64,000 nucleotides of DNA, taken from Prorocentrum cordatum. Its lineage: Eukaryota; Sar; Dinophyceae; Prorocentrales; Prorocentraceae. Below the pieces are notes generated by a model. That model had not been told where the DNA came from. It worked only from the letters and a program-made list of their open reading frames with translations, and made no database searches. The stretch spans positions 110,001 to 174,000 of the forward strand of contig CAUYUJ010017786.1 in assembly GCA_963575745.1 (NCBI GenBank), written 5' to 3'. The number at the start of each line of letters is the position of its first letter. Position 1 is the first letter of the stretch. Below are positions 1 through 11,734 of the stretch, piece by piece. The position numbers and the translations under genes are program-made.

Positions 1-360
1 CCACCACCGCCAGTCAGGCTGGCGAGCCAGGCGAAGGCAACCGCCACAGTGCCAGGCGTGGCCGCCTCGGCGTGGCTGCCTCCCGGGCAGACCAGCCGCG
101 GCTCGCACTGGCAGGTGCAAGCCAGGGAAGGCGGCGCCGAGGGGCACTGCGCACCCCAAGCCGCGCCCCAGGCCGCCGCGCCCGCTGCAAACCCCCTGGC
201 AGCCTTCCGCAGCAGCCAGGGCGCCGGGTCCGTGCAGGCCCGGCACGGAAGCCCGTGGGGCCTCGGAGCCTTGAGCATGTCGGCCGAGGACCGGTACGAC
301 CGCCTGCTTGCTGCTTCCTCGCTCCCAGATCTGGGCCAGAGACATCGAGATATCGGTTCG
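1..360. other. GC-rich sequence, no gene recognised
   Basis: Several frames stay open because the sequence is GC-rich, but none shows a recognisable domain. It is not obviously repetitive, unlike what follows. It could be exon or transposon debris. Confidence 0.3.
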
Positions 361-364
361 CGGT

Positions 365-2035
365 CAACATCTGGGCCCCCTGTTGGGGCGCTCTTGGGGC
401 ACTTGGGCTGTCTGGGGAGCCTCCTGGGACGTCTTGGGGCCATCTTCGGGGCCTCGTGGGCCGTCTTGGAGCGATCTGAAGGGCCTCCGAGGCTGCGAGG
501 GAGCGTCGGGAAGCGGGAAAAGCGAGAACGTCAAGATCCGCTAAAAACCTTCTGAACATATATGAATGTTGTCTCCGAGGGCCCTCTTCGGGAGCTTCTT
601 GAGGCCGTCCTGGAGCGTGTTGGTGTCCTCGTCGGTCGCTTTGAAGGCATCTTGGGAGTCTTCGGCGCCTCTTGGGACTGCCTTGGGCCCTCTTGGGACC
701 CCCTTGGCCTGTCGTGGCCCGTTTCGGCGCGGGCCCGGCCTTCTCGGGAGCTCTGGGACCCCCGCAGAACCCCCAGGGGGCGCCCATGGAGGGCACAGGC
801 GCCGGCCTTGCCCCTCCCGACTTGGGGCCCTCTTCGGGTGCTGCAGGGCCGTCTTGGCGGCCATCTTGGGCGTCTTGGAGGCCTCTTGGGCCGTCTTGGA
901 GCTCTTTGGGGGGCCGTCTTGGGTCTTGGGGGCCTCTCGGGCCGTTCTGGGACCATCCTGGAAGCCTCTTGGGCGATCTAGGAGCAATCTTCGGGGGCTC
1001 TCGGGCCGTCTCGGGCCGTCGGAAGGCGGAAAAGAAGCAAATGCAAAAATCCTTCAAAAACCTAAGGGAAATCAACGATGTTGGCCTTTTCGGGCCTTCC
1101 TGGAGGCCCTCTTGGAAGCCTCCTAGGCCGTCTTGGACCATCGTAAAGCCATCTTGGGCCGTCTTGGTGGGCTCCTGGCCCGTCTGACGCCGACTTGGGG
1201 CCCTCTTGGGGTGCTCCAGGGCCGTCTTGGAGGCAATCCTGGGCGTCTTGGAGGCCTCTTGGGCCATCTTAGGGCCCATTTGGGCCGTTTTGGGGGCCTC
1301 TTGGCTCGTTCTGGGGCCACCCTGGAAACCTCTTGGGCAATCTTGGGGCGATCTTTGGGGGTTCTTGAGCTGTCTCGGGCCGTGGGAAAGCCGAAAAGAA
1401 GCAAGTGCCAAAATCCTGCAAAAACCTAAGGGAAATCAATGATGTTGGCCTCTTCGGGCCTTCCTGGAGGCCCTCTTGGAGGCCTCCTGGGCCGTCTTGG
1501 GCCATCTTAAAGCCATCTTGGGCAGTCTTGGTGGGCTCTGAGCCCGTCTGACGCCGACTTGGGGCCCTCCTGGGGTGCTCCAGGGACGTCTTGGAGGCCA
1601 TCTTGGGCGTCTTGGAGGCCTCTTGGGCTGCTTGGGGCCCTTTGGGGGCCGTCTTGGGGGCGTCTTGGGCTGTTTGGGAGCCATCCTGGAAACCTCTTGG
1701 GCGATCTTGGGGCGATCTTTGGGGGCTCTTGGGCCGTCTCGGGCCGTCGAAGGCCAAAAAGAAGCAAATGCCAAAATCCTTCAAAGACCGAAGGAAACTC
1801 AATGATGTTGGCCTCTTCGGGCCTTCCTCGAGGACCATCTTACAGCCGTCTTGGGCCGTCTTGGTGGGCTCCTGGCCCGTCTGACGCCGTCTGAGGCTAT
1901 CTTGGCGGCCTCTCTGGGCCGACTTGGGGCCCTCTTGGGGTGCTCCAGAGCGTCTTGGAAGCTTCCTTGGGCGTCTTATAGGCCTCCTGGGCAGTTTTGG
2001 ACCGGGAACGGGGGCCCTGGAGCCCCTGTCCCCCA
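365..2035 (+). repeat. GGCCGTCTTGG minisatellite with ~363-bp higher-order unit
   Basis: Degenerate 10-15 bp units built around GGCCGTCTTGGGC and CCTCTTGG fill the region. A higher-order unit is visible: a less repetitive block containing AAGAAGCAA and CTTCAAA-like words recurs with GCAA at about 1037, 1401 and 1764, a spacing of 363-364 bp. Long frames rich in Pro, Lys, Gln and Arg are readings of this repeat. The same family appears in the opposite orientation at 57.2-58.3 kb and as a fragment near 34.8 kb. Confidence 0.85.
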
Positions 2036-2040
2036 ATGAC

Positions 2041-2074
2041 CCCCAGTTATGTGTGTATACATATATATATACAC

Positions 2075-2105
<31 letters not shown>

Positions 2106-2129
2106 TATACACACATATATACATATATA

Positions 2130-2164
<35 letters not shown>

Positions 2165-2170
2165 TCTCAT
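2041..2170. repeat. AT-rich TATA/CATA microsatellite
   Basis: Nearly pure alternation of TA with CATA and ACAC interruptions. Confidence 0.9.
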
Positions 2171-2176
2171 ACGCAC

Positions 2177-2346
2177 CTCTCCGAGGGAGTAGAGCTCAGA
2201 GGCGATTAATGCGCACGCGTCCGCGATTTTTCTGGGCGTTTCGCTCGGGACATCCTCGAAATTCTGAAAATCGGTGGCACCCCTCACGCAGATCGCGACG
2301 TCAGGGTCCAAAAACACATGGGAAATTCCACCTTTTAACATAAAAC
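2177..2346 (-). CDS. Candidate exon of an unidentified gene downstream of RPT6
   Basis: This block of non-repetitive sequence between two arrays has one well-behaved minus-strand frame. It includes [17 protein letters not shown] and [19 protein letters not shown], with mixed protein-like composition. It ends at GAGAG|GTGCGT, a good GT donor. AG|G acceptors occur at 2347/2346 and 2332/2331, so the start is uncertain. It has the same strand as RPT6 and lies downstream of its stop, as expected for dinoflagellate head-to-tail genes. I do not recognise the family. It could be a pseudo-exon. Confidence 0.4.
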
Positions 2347-2419
2347 CTTCAAAAACACATTGTAAGTTCAATAATTGTGACCCCGATTCTCAGTGAATGG
2401 CGGTTTCGCTTGAAAAATC

Positions 2420-2690
2420 CTTCCAAAATCTAGCCCCAGACCCCGCCTCGGAGCCTCCTGGGGGCCTCCTGGAACCTCCTGGGGCCTCCTGGGCCTTCTG
2501 AACCTTCTGGCACCCCAGACCCCGCCTCGGAGCCTCCTGGGGGTGTCCTGAAACCTCCTGGGGCCTCCTGGGGCCTCCTGCGGCCTCCTGGAGCCTCTTG
2601 GGGCCTCCTGAAGCCTCCTGGGGTCTCCTGGGGCCTCCTGAGGCCGCCTGGGGCCTCCTGGGGCCTCCTGGGGCTTCAGAACTACATGCA
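2420..2690. repeat. CCTCCTGGGG minisatellite
   Basis: Tandem 10-15 bp units of CCTCCTGGGGC with variants (GGAGCCTCCTGG, GAACCTCC). A related stretch lies at 26.70-27.00 kb. Confidence 0.85.
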
Positions 2691-2735
2691 CACAGAGACA
2701 CAAATCACGCCCAACACATCACACGCTAGACAAAC

Positions 2736-2784
<49 letters not shown>

Positions 2785-2829
2785 CACCTACAACACACAA
2801 AAAGCACGCACCACACGAAGCATACATCA

Positions 2830-2876
<47 letters not shown>
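2736..2876. repeat. (CA)n arrays
   Basis: Two CA-repeat tracts, about 2738-2782 and 2832-2873, are separated by ACACCTACAACACACAAAAAG-type sequence. Confidence 0.9.
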
Positions 2877-2877
<1 letters not shown>

Positions 2878-2944
2878 ACACCCACAACACTCACAATCCT
2901 GGGGCCTCCTGGAGCCTCTTCTGGTATCCAAGTCGGGCCTCATA

Positions 2945-3075
2945 AGGCTTCCTGGGGGCCCTGGTACACACATCGGAAGGTGTGGCAACCCCACTTGCGC
3001 TCGAGTGCGACTTCGATGTTGCATTTCACTCCTGCTTCAAACGCCCCTTCAGTTTTTTGTATGAGCCTGGGCACA
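2945..3075 (-). CDS. Weak candidate exon
   Basis: Non-repetitive sequence with a minus-strand frame reading KTEGAFEAGVKC and VALERKWGCHTFRC before it closes. It lies between the candidate exons at 2.2 and 4.4 kb on the same strand. No splice site stands out, and no family is recognised. Confidence 0.22.
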
Positions 3076-3084
3076 CACGTGCCA

Positions 3085-3153
3085 CGTATATCTATATATA
3101 TGTGTATATATATGCGAGTATACAAATCTATACATATATATATGTGTGTACAC

Positions 3154-3186
<33 letters not shown>

Positions 3187-3669
3187 CGTATGGTTGTATG
3201 TATGTATGTGTGTTTGTATGTGTAGATAGATATGGATGTGCATACATACCTACATACATACACACATTTCTGCGTATATGCATATATGCATACATACACA
3301 CATACATAGATGCATACAGACATACATACATACATGCATGCATACATACAGACATGCATGCATGCATGCACGCGTATGTGTATATATATATAAATATATA
3401 TACGTACATACATACACATACACATACATGCATACATACATGTATATATATACATGCATGCATACATGAATACATGCATACATATATACACAAACATACA
3501 TGTATACATATACATGTATATAGGTATAGACACCAGCAAATACAAATGCATATACCTAAACATATACATGTACATAGACATATGCATGAACGAAGACAGA
3601 TGCATAAACATATATATAGGTATGCACATATACATAAACGCATACACATACACAAACATATACATGTAC

Positions 3670-3702
<33 letters not shown>

Positions 3703-3880
3703 AACATATACATATACATATGCATATACATACAGACAGACAGACTGACATACAGACATGCACACACATGTAATATATATAATATGTGGCTACAAACATA
3801 CATACATACAGACATGCATACCTAAATACATACCTACATACATGTACATAAACATATAGCTGCATATATACATACATACA

Positions 3881-3920
<40 letters not shown>

Positions 3921-3925
3921 TGTGT
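3085..3925. repeat. CATA/GTAT tetranucleotide array
   Basis: Mixed ACAT, GTAT, CATGCATG and CATATA units run for about 0.8 kb. Long frames rich in Cys, Met, Tyr, Val, His and Ile on both strands are translations of this array. Confidence 0.95.
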
Positions 3926-4200
3926 ATCACCATCGCCATCCTCGTCTACATCGCCATCAATGTCGGCGTAGTACTCACCGTCATCATGTCACCACCATGT
4001 CGTCATCACCACCACATCAAGCATACCAGATCGATCCCTGTTAATTACTCTTCGAGTTCGTGCTCGTCCTCCTCCTCATCCTCCTGCTCCTCCTCATGCT
4101 GCTCCTCCCCACCAACATCATCATCATCAGCATCATCAGCATAATATCAGCAGCAGCATCAGCAGCAGCATCATCAGCAGCAGCATCTTCATCAGAGAGA
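3926..4200. repeat. ATC/TCC-rich sequence
   Basis: CATCGCCATC and CATCATCAGCAGCAGC trinucleotide-like repeats with a TCCTCC block at 4065-4100. No gene was seen. Confidence 0.7.
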
Positions 4201-4352
4201 GGCTGTACACGAAAACCCCGTCAACACTAGATGAGCTGCCGCAATGTAGAAGCCCCTGAACAGCACATGCCCGGTCACAATACCCTGGGAGGGATGCGCT
4301 GACATGCACGATGTGCCCAGCCCCTGACATCCCAGACAAGACAGGCGCAGAC

Positions 4353-4450
4353 CTCTCGTTGTACGTGACGAAGCTGACCAAAAGCCTAGAGATGTCCGGG
4401 TCGTCCCACTTGGCTTGGTCCCCGGCGCCGTTCTGGCGGCCCACGGCGGC
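4353..4450 (-). CDS. Candidate exon of an unidentified gene downstream of RPT6
   Basis: A minus-strand frame reads GDQAKWDDPDISRLL and SFVTYNER, ending at AACGAGAG|GTCTGC, a GT donor. The frame continues past this point with a different composition. The 5' boundary is not fixed. It lies about 0.7 kb past the RPT6 stop on the same strand. The family is not recognised. Confidence 0.35.
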
Positions 4451-5185
4451 AGGGCGCGCAGAAGACGCGTGGCCCGCGGCAACACGGGGCGCCTCGCTTC
4501 CTTGCCGTCGCTCGGCCGTCCATTACTCGTGCAAATGTTTCGATGTCGTGTACTTACTTGTTCACAAGATGATCCACGATGCTCCTCGATGGTCCTCGCC
4601 GAGAAAAATTGTACACGTCCGAGCGATGCCGAGGTGAAGGAGGAGTCGAGGAGTGGGAGGGGGAGGGGGGGGAGCGGGGAGCGGGGAGGCAGGCGAAGTG
4701 ATGGGGGAGAGGCTAAAACATCGACGGAGGGTGAACGAAGGCCTGGCCCCAAGAGAGCTGCCGCCGCTGCGGCTACGCCTCGACGTCTAAGCCAACTCGC
4801 CATCGACCAGCAGCACCCCCATTTCGCCAGCGAGCCTGCGTGTTCCTGCAAACTCATGCTCCGCCCATGCCATGCGAATGACAGCACTACACATGAACAA
4901 CCTGCCCAAGAGGCGGAGGGCATGCGGGACTGTAGCCGTTCGGCATGTGCTCCGAGGGTGCCGAGCGCGGACGGGGACCCCGAAGATCAGGCTGGTGAGT
5001 GGCTGAGGACTGCTGCGAGGCAGAGCCCACATCGGATAAAGATGGATGGAATCATAACGTGAAGTCGCATTGTGATAGCGGAGATCCTTTTGATGGCCCG
5101 CCCAGGGCAACCGAAGGAAGGAGGCCGAGGAGACCGGCGGATCCGCGCGGACAGACGGGAGGAGGGGAAGCTGCGACGGGACAAA
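4451..5185. other. Sequence immediately 3' of RPT6
   Basis: This should hold the RPT6 3' untranslated region and the gap to the next gene. It contains a GGGAGG-rich purine stretch near 4640-4720. A 215-codon plus-strand frame crosses it but is Arg- and Ala-rich without a domain, so it is not called. No polyadenylation signal is expected in this group, and none was seen. Confidence 0.4.
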
Positions 5186-5422
5186 CTACCTCATCAGCTG
5201 CTGCAAGCTCATGTTCTTGTCAGAGTCCTTCTTCATCACCTTGGAAACGGCCATCTGGAAGTCGTCTTCGGTGACATGCTGCCGGCGCTCGCGCAGAGCG
5301 AACATACCTGCCTCTGTGCAGACTGCCTTGCTCTCAGCGCCGCTAGCGCCGTTCATTTGTTGAGCTATCTTCCGAAGGTTGATGCCACGCATGAGGTTCA
5401 TCTTGCGCGAGTGGATCTTAAC
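5186..5422 (-). CDS. RPT6: 26S proteasome regulatory ATPase RPT6, last exon (C-terminus)
   Basis: This exon encodes 78 residues and the stop. It holds the small helical lid of the AAA+ module: [47 protein letters not shown], ending [11 protein letters not shown]. These match the Rpt6 C-terminus closely. Human and plant Rpt6 end in LWK at the same length, and the tail is not an HbYX gate-opening motif, which is normal for Rpt6. The acceptor is CTGAAG|GTTAAG. This phase-0 join gives MEI|VKIHSRK with the previous exon, so the start at 5422 is fixed by reading frame and homology. RPT6 is part of the hexameric ATPase ring that unfolds ubiquitinated substrates. Confidence 0.95.
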   Translation of the reverse strand, partial: VKIHSRKMNLMRGINLRKIAQQMNGASGAESKAVCTEAGMFALRERRQHVTEDDFQMAVSKVMKKDSDKNMSLQQLMR

Positions 5423-7027
5423 CTTCAGTATGGGAATCGATCGACCCTGATCGGATTGTCCAGAGACGAAACAAGGACGGGGAGAATGCTGAAATAAAGA
5501 ATATGTGAACGCCTCAGAGGGATCGGCATCCACCCCAAGATCGATTAAGAGCTCATATCAGCCAGCGTTGACTCCAAATAGATAGGAGGACAGGAGGAGG
5601 ACGAGAGGAGGATGGGAGGAGGACGAAAGGAGGACGCGAGCAGGACGGGAGGAGGACGGGAGGAGCAAAATCAAGCAAGCGCAAGCAAGCAAGCGGAAGC
5701 AAGCAAGCGCAAGCGAGCATAGGCATAGGCGTAGGCATAGGCGTAGGCATAGGAGTTAGGGGGGAGGCATAGGTAAAGGCATACGCACAGCCATAGGAAT
5801 TAGGGGGTCATGGGATTTAGGGAGGGCAACGGACCAATTAGTAGGGCTTGAGTCAGAACTCCTATAGGGCAAGCAAATTTGGAGAACTATTCAAACCTTC
5901 GACCCAGAGCCCAACGTTGTCGGCTCTGGGAATTCTGCGCGCAGAGCCACCCATGGTACACCAAAGCCTCTAAGCCAGCCCACGAGAGGACGATTCTGGC
6001 TCGACCACCACCAGCCATGCTTAGCACCTGGGCCTTAGAAAGCCCCCGAACTATGAACTAGTTCTCCGACACTCCAGACGAGGCAACAGTCAGGCATCTG
6101 GCTATGGAGGACACTGTCAAACGAAGGCCAAAGCAGGGTCTGGGGAGATCTCGAGAGACGACAGGGAACACCCATCTCCCTAAATCCACACCCGTACGCT
6201 CACTATGCCGATGTTCATACCCACGATACCTGGCATACACGTCCACACCCTTGCTATCCTCAACGCATGCCTCCACCCATGGTCTCGCACAACCCAGACG
6301 AAGGCCTAGTTTCCTCCTCCCCCCCCCGCCACCCACCCACAGACTCATCCTGCCCCCTGAGCTGCCGCTTGCATGATTTTGGGCTTGCAGTTCACTTTCA
6401 TCGCAGTGCCAACGAAAGCCGAAAGGCTGGCCGCAGAATCCGAACGCATATCTTCCTCCAGGAGGCTGTAGGGCGAACCGAAGTTTCAGCATCAACAGCA
6501 CAGCAAGGAGGTAGGGTGGGGCGAGGAAGTGGGAGGGGAAAGCTGGGCCATCGGAAGGAGGGAGGGGGATCAGGAGGAGCGGCAGGAACAGCGCCCTGGA
6601 GCAGCCAACTTGCTGCCATGCCTTGGGCGTAGAGCATCGGCGTCGGCAACGGCGGCACAAGCGGGAGGGAGCCGAAGACAAGGGCGCGAGTGTAAGGATG
6701 GGCACCACTTTGGGGGTGCAAGAGTTACTGGCCTGTAGAGGTGCACGAGTGCAGGACGCCCCGCGAAAGCGCCCTAACCAAACGTGTACACTACCGAGGA
6801 GGAGGAAGAGGAAGAAGGCAAGGAGCGAGCGGAGGAGGGGGATGGGGCAGGAGGCGAAAGACGAGGCGGCGATGGGGGAGCAGTGGGAGAATAGCGATCA
6901 AACGAGCTGTCATCAAGACGAACCACATACTGCCCGCGAGAGCACCCCCGACACACCCTTCCCCCTCCGGGTGGTTGTTGGCACCGGCGACCCCCCTCCG
7001 ATCACGAGGGGCGGCCGGGGCCCCGAC
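5423..7027 (-). other. RPT6: RPT6 intron (last), 1,605 bp, GT-AG
   Basis: Starts ATC|GTCGGG and ends CTGAAG|G. This is the only RPT6 intron in the window with a GT donor, and the shortest. It holds the tandem repeats at 5560-5800, then mostly unique sequence with a G/A-rich stretch at 6500-6600 and 6790-6900. No gene was seen inside. Confidence 0.85.
5560..5800. repeat. Short tandem repeats (AGGAGGACG, GCAAGCAA, GGCATAGGCGTA)
   Basis: Three consecutive arrays: AGGAGGACGGG-type units at 5580-5665, GCAAGCAA units at 5668-5715, and a 12-bp GGCATAGGCGTA unit at 5715-5790. Confidence 0.85.
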
Positions 7028-7141
7028 GATCTCCATGCGGGCGTCCTCGTTGGGATTCGGGAACTCGACCTTGCGGTCGATGCGGCCGGGTCGCAGGAGG
7101 GCCTCGTCGAGGATGTCGATGCGGTTCGTAGCCATGATCAC
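7028..7141 (-). CDS. RPT6: RPT6 exon: sensor/arginine-finger region of the AAA+ domain
   Basis: Exactly 38 codons in phase 0, from [16 protein letters not shown] through [18 protein letters not shown] to RMEI. It contains the sensor-1 asparagine (ATNR) and the RPGRIDR arginine fingers that act on the neighbouring subunit's ATP. The acceptor is GCGAAG|GTGATC, joining TIK|VIMATN, and the donor is GAGATC|GTCGGG. Identity with plant and animal Rpt6 is near complete. Confidence 0.97.
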
Positions 7142-7377
7142 CTTCGCCCGGCGGCCAGCTCGGGAGGGGCGCGGGGCGCCCTGGAGGCCCACTGGGCCCC
7201 TTGGAGGAATCTGCAGTGCTCCGCCTGCCTCTGCAGCCCTCTGTGCCTTTCTGCTGGCAATAAGTCGGCATGTGCATCAGCATGGGACAGGCATAGGAAA
7301 GCACAAGAACACAGGTGCCAGTGTGTACCCGCATCTTGCGCACGGGCGAAAGCAGGTACGGATTTAGCGATGCCTCG

Positions 7378-7380
7378 TTG

Positions 7381-7442
<62 letters not shown>
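7378..7442. repeat. (CT)n microsatellite
   Basis: About 60 bp of CT repeat with one GT interruption, inside the 8.7-kb RPT6 intron. Confidence 0.95.
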
Positions 7443-7444
<2 letters not shown>

Positions 7445-7499
7445 TCTCACTGAACACACGAATATATTACATGTATATGCACACATGTATAACTATATA

Positions 7500-8045
7500 C
7501 AAGCACCAGCAGATGTGTGCAACTGTATAAATATATACTAGAACCACGTGCGCGCTTCGCGGGTGCTGAGTTCCTAGCACAGTCCAAGTCAACTTACTGG
7601 ACTGGCTGAGAATGGAAAACCATCCCGCAAGGATCACCATCTGGGAGCGTACTCCCCGATGGACGCGTCAGGAGTCAATGGATAAGCAGGCCCTGAGTGA
7701 TCCTGCTGCTCTGAGCAGCACGTGGCCTGTGGACCATAGTTCGCGGTCTTTAACACCTTCTGGACGTCTCGAGGGCCTATCCGACTATCTCGGAGGTTTG
7801 GGGGAGATTCCTTGGAATCCATGGGGGCCAATGATATGGAACAACTCAAACCATCCAAGGGCTGCCAATTTCAGTCGAAGCCGCATCGGGCGCGGCCTTG
7901 GGGATCCCTCAGGTCGTAGTGCGCCTTGCTGGGAAGCGCTAATATGTTGCACGACATACGGTACCAGACAGATGGCGCGGCTCCCTCTTCTCATAGAGGC
8001 GACGTCCAGCACGACTTCTCGCCAGAGGTATGCGTGCAGAGCGAA
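7500..8045. other. Non-repetitive intron sequence, no gene recognised
   Basis: Single-copy-looking sequence. A plus-strand frame from 7612 stays open, but its product has no domain and it runs on into minisatellite sequence, so it is not called. Confidence 0.35.
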
Positions 8046-8344
8046 TCCTTCCTGCTTTTTTTTCTGGGGAGCGCCCAGGAAGGCCCCGGGAAGGCGCGCC
8101 AGGCAGCCACGTCGAGGACCCAGGGAAGCCTATGGGGGGACGCCCGAGAACTCCTGGGAGTATCTTTGGATGCCTTTGGAGGACGTTCGTGGCTCTTGGA
8201 GGGCTTTGGGGGGTTCTGGGGGTGGGGTCTCTTCTGTTTTGGGTGGGTGGTGGTCTCTTGGGACTTCTTCGGCGCGTCTCGAGGGCCTCCTGGGGCTCCT
8301 GGCGTCTGGGCTCGAAGTGTCGAATGGGGTTCGCCTTGAAGAAA

Positions 8345-8450
8345 AGTTTGATTGATTGCCTTTTTTTCAAGCTGGACCTCCTCCTTTTTTTCAAGCTGGA
8401 CCTTCCTTTTTTTCACGTTGAGGGATTCATTTTTTTCCAGCTGAGCCTCC
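8345..8450. repeat. Tandem CTTTTTTTCAAGCTGGAC units
   Basis: About four copies of a 25-30 bp unit with a T-run followed by TCAAGCTGGACC or a variant. A single related unit occurs at 8805-8825. Confidence 0.8.
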
Positions 8451-8928
8451 TACCACTGAGACAGGATGCTGGGTGAGGGCGGCGGAGGAAGGAGTCAAGG
8501 AGAGATGAGGATGTGGGAGGGGGAGGCGGAAACACATGAGGGAGGCAGAGAGAGGAAGGCGTGAAGGAGAGACGAGGGAGAGGGAGGAGGGAAAATGACG
8601 CAGCGGGAAAGAGGGAGGAGAGGGAATGAAGGAGAAGGATATGGAACGGGAGGCGGGGGAGAACCAAGAGCAAAAGAGAGAACAAAAAGAACGGACAGTG
8701 CGGGATGGAAGAGACGGAAACGCACGCTAAGGCACGACAAAGCCTGGGACAGGAGGGAACGGAGGGGGACGGGCGAACATGGAAAAAAAGGATTGGAGGA
8801 GTTCCCTTTTTTTCAAGTTGGCTCTGGAGGCCCCGAAGATCGCTCCCAGAGTCCGCCAAGAGCTCCAGGGAAGCCCTCGAAAGGCCAACGCCATGGCAAA
8901 AACTCAAGAAACCTACAACTTCTATATT

Positions 8929-9288
8929 CTCGCACTTCCGCATCCGACACCTTCCGAGGCTTGCGCATGCCCGCGAAAGCCGCTCGGGACGCCTCTTGGG
9001 GGCACCTTGGAGCTTTCCTGGCGGCTCCTTGGGACCTCTGGAGGGCCTCTCGGGGCCCTCCTCGGCACTTCGGCACCGGGTGCCTCCGGTGCGGCTCCTA
9101 GGAGCTCGCCGGGGCCTGCTCGGAACGTCTTTGGGGCCTCGGTGGCGCCCCTGTCGGGCGTCATGGGAGCCTCTCGTGGCCTCTTGGGGCCACTTTGCGC
9201 CGCTCGGGACGCCTCTTGGAGGCCTCTTGGAGCTATCTCGGGGGGGCTTGCGCAAGCCTCGGAAGCGTGTCGGAGGCGAAAGTGCGAG
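8929..9288. repeat. Long inverted repeat arms
   Basis: The stretch at 8929-8974 (CTCGCACTTCCGCATCCGAC...) is the imperfect reverse complement of 9245-9288, so the pair could fold into a ~45-bp stem with a ~270-bp loop. The loop is minisatellite. Confidence 0.6.
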
Positions 9289-9595
9289 TAAGCAAAAAAA
9301 CATTGTTTTCCATTGTTTCCCAATGACTTTGACATCTCGAAAGCTTCCCCAGAACTCTTGGGGGACTCTTGGAAGCCTCTTGGGGCGATCTTGCATGCTC
9401 TCGGGGGCTTCCAGAGCCGTCGGGGGGCCGGCTCTGACAGCCTTGGAGCACTCCTGGGCTGTCTCGGGAGCGGCCTGGGCCATCTTCAGGCTCTCCCGGG
9501 GCTCTCTGGGACGCCCAGGAAGGCGGTACCAGAGACTTGCTGGAAGCGGGCGCGGAGTTGATGGAGCCCCCGGGGTTATGATTTACGTGTGTGCT

Positions 9596-10834
9596 TATAC
9601 ATGAATATACACATATATACATACATACATACATACATACATACATACATACATGAATTTACACACACACACACAAAACAAAAAAAAAAATGGAAGCATA
9701 TATATATATATATATATATATATGCATACATACATAGATACAAACATGCATACATGCGTGCATGCATGCATGCATGCATACATACATACATACAAACATG
9801 CATACATGCATGCATACACTTACACATGCCTACATACATGCATGCATGCATGCATGCATACATACACACAGACATACATGAATACATATACATACATTAT
9901 GCATACATACATATACATACCTGTACACATACACCTACTACACATACATATACACATACACATACACGTATGCATACACATTCACATACACATACATACA
10001 TATACACAAACAAACATACATACATACAGACAGCCAGCCAGACAGACAGACATGCATGCATGCATGCATGCATACATACACACAACCATCCATACATGAA
10101 TCCATCCGTACATGCATTCAAGCATACATGTATACCTATACATGACATGCATACATACATACGTACATGCACACATGCATGCATGCATGCATACACTTAC
10201 ACATGCATACATACATCCATGCATGCATGCATGCATGCATACATGCACACAGACATACATGAATACGTATACATACATCATGCATACATACATATACATA
10301 CATGTACACATACACCTTCTACACATACATATACACATACACATACACATATGCATACGCATTCGCATACACATACATACATATACACAAACAAACATAC
10401 ATACATACAGACAGCCAGCCAGACAGATAGACATGCATGCATGCATGCATACATACACACAACCATCCATACATGAATACATCCGTACATGCATTCATGC
10501 ATAAATGTATGCATGACATGCATACATACATACGTACATACACACATGCATGCATGCATTCATGCATGTATACATACATACATACATACATACATACATA
10601 CATACATACATACATACATACAGACAGACAGACAGACATACATACATACACATGTACGTGCATGCAGGCATGCATGCACACATGCATACAGACATGCATC
10701 CATGCATTCATACATACATACAGACAGACAGACATGCGTACATGCATACATACATACATGCAGAAAGACAGAAACACAGACACATAGACAGACAGACAGA
10801 ACGACTGACAGACCGACAAATAGACAGAAAGGCA

Positions 10835-10865
<31 letters not shown>

Positions 10866-11225
10866 GGCGTGCATACATACATGTATGCATGCATGCTTGC
10901 ATACATACATAAATGCATGCATACATACATAAATACATGCGTACATGACGACGTACAAACATACATATAGACATGCATACATGCATACACACATGTACAT
11001 TCATACACACATACATGCATGCATGCATACATTCATATGGATACACAGACATGCATGCATGCGTACACGCATACATACAAACATACCTACACACATACAT
11101 ACATACATAAGTACACACATACAGACATGTATACATGCATGCACGCATGCCTACATACATGCATGCATGTATGCACGCATGCATACATGCATGCATACCT
11201 GCATACACATGTGTACATAGATCTA
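9596..11225. repeat. CATA/CATG tetranucleotide array with ~375-bp duplication
   Basis: About 1.6 kb of CATACATA, CATGCATG and CAGACAGA units. A larger unit beginning CACTTACACATGC at about 9818 recurs at about 10193, including its GACAGCCAGCCAGACAGA block, so part of the array is a tandem duplication. Open frames here are repeat translations. Confidence 0.93.
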
Positions 11226-11244
11226 TGTGAATATACACTCCACT

Positions 11245-11360
11245 ATCTGTATATTTGACATCAGGGTGGGTGGGACCCGAAAACGGGACAAAGTACAACT
11301 AACTAGGACAGATTCCAACCATGTCGGTACCAATCCCAGCCAATTGGTACCAATTCCAAC
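11245..11360. other. Short unique spacer
   Basis: Non-repetitive linker between two arrays, containing a GGTACCAAT direct repeat. No gene was seen. Confidence 0.4.
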
Positions 11361-11730
11361 CGCTTTGGAAGCTCGATCGAGGTTCCGCAACGATTCCTTA
11401 GAGGTTCCTCAGAAGTTCCCCCGAGATACCAGACGATTCCTGGGGAATTCCTTCTGATTCCTGAGGATTACTCAGGCATGCCTTGCGAGTCCTGGGGATT
11501 CCCCTGGGATTCCTCCAGAATTCTTCCTGATTCATAGGGAATTGCTATGGAATTCCTCAGGAATGCCTGGGAATTCCTGATGGGTTTCTGATGGACTCCT
11601 CATGGCTTCCTGATGGATCCCTCATGGTTTCTTGATGGAGTCTTGCGGATCCCGGAGGATTCCTGATGGATTCGTGCGGATCCCTGAAGATTCCTGATGC
11701 GTTCCTGATGGGTTCCTGCCAGATTCCTGA
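11360..11730. repeat. GATTCCTGA minisatellite
   Basis: Degenerate 12-17 bp units of GATTCCTGATGG, GGAATTCCT and similar. Confidence 0.8.
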
Positions 11731-11734
11731 AGAG

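Larger units (their letters stand above)
8050..9560. repeat. GGCCTCTTGGGG-type minisatellite with purine-rich core
   Basis: Two blocks of GCCTCTTGGGG/GACGCCTCTTGG units (8090-8330 and 8990-9530) flank a GGGAGGA-rich purine stretch at 8490-8800. The family resembles that at 0.4-2 kb but has different spacer words. Confidence 0.75.

Noticed and set aside
4415-5062. 215-codon plus-strand frame 3' of RPT6
   Set aside because: No domain, Arg/Ala-rich, antisense to a candidate exon and likely untranslated sequence.
9589-11032. Cys/Met/Val-rich and His/Thr-rich proteins of 150-295 codons on both strands
   Set aside because: Translations of CATA/CATG tetranucleotide repeats.
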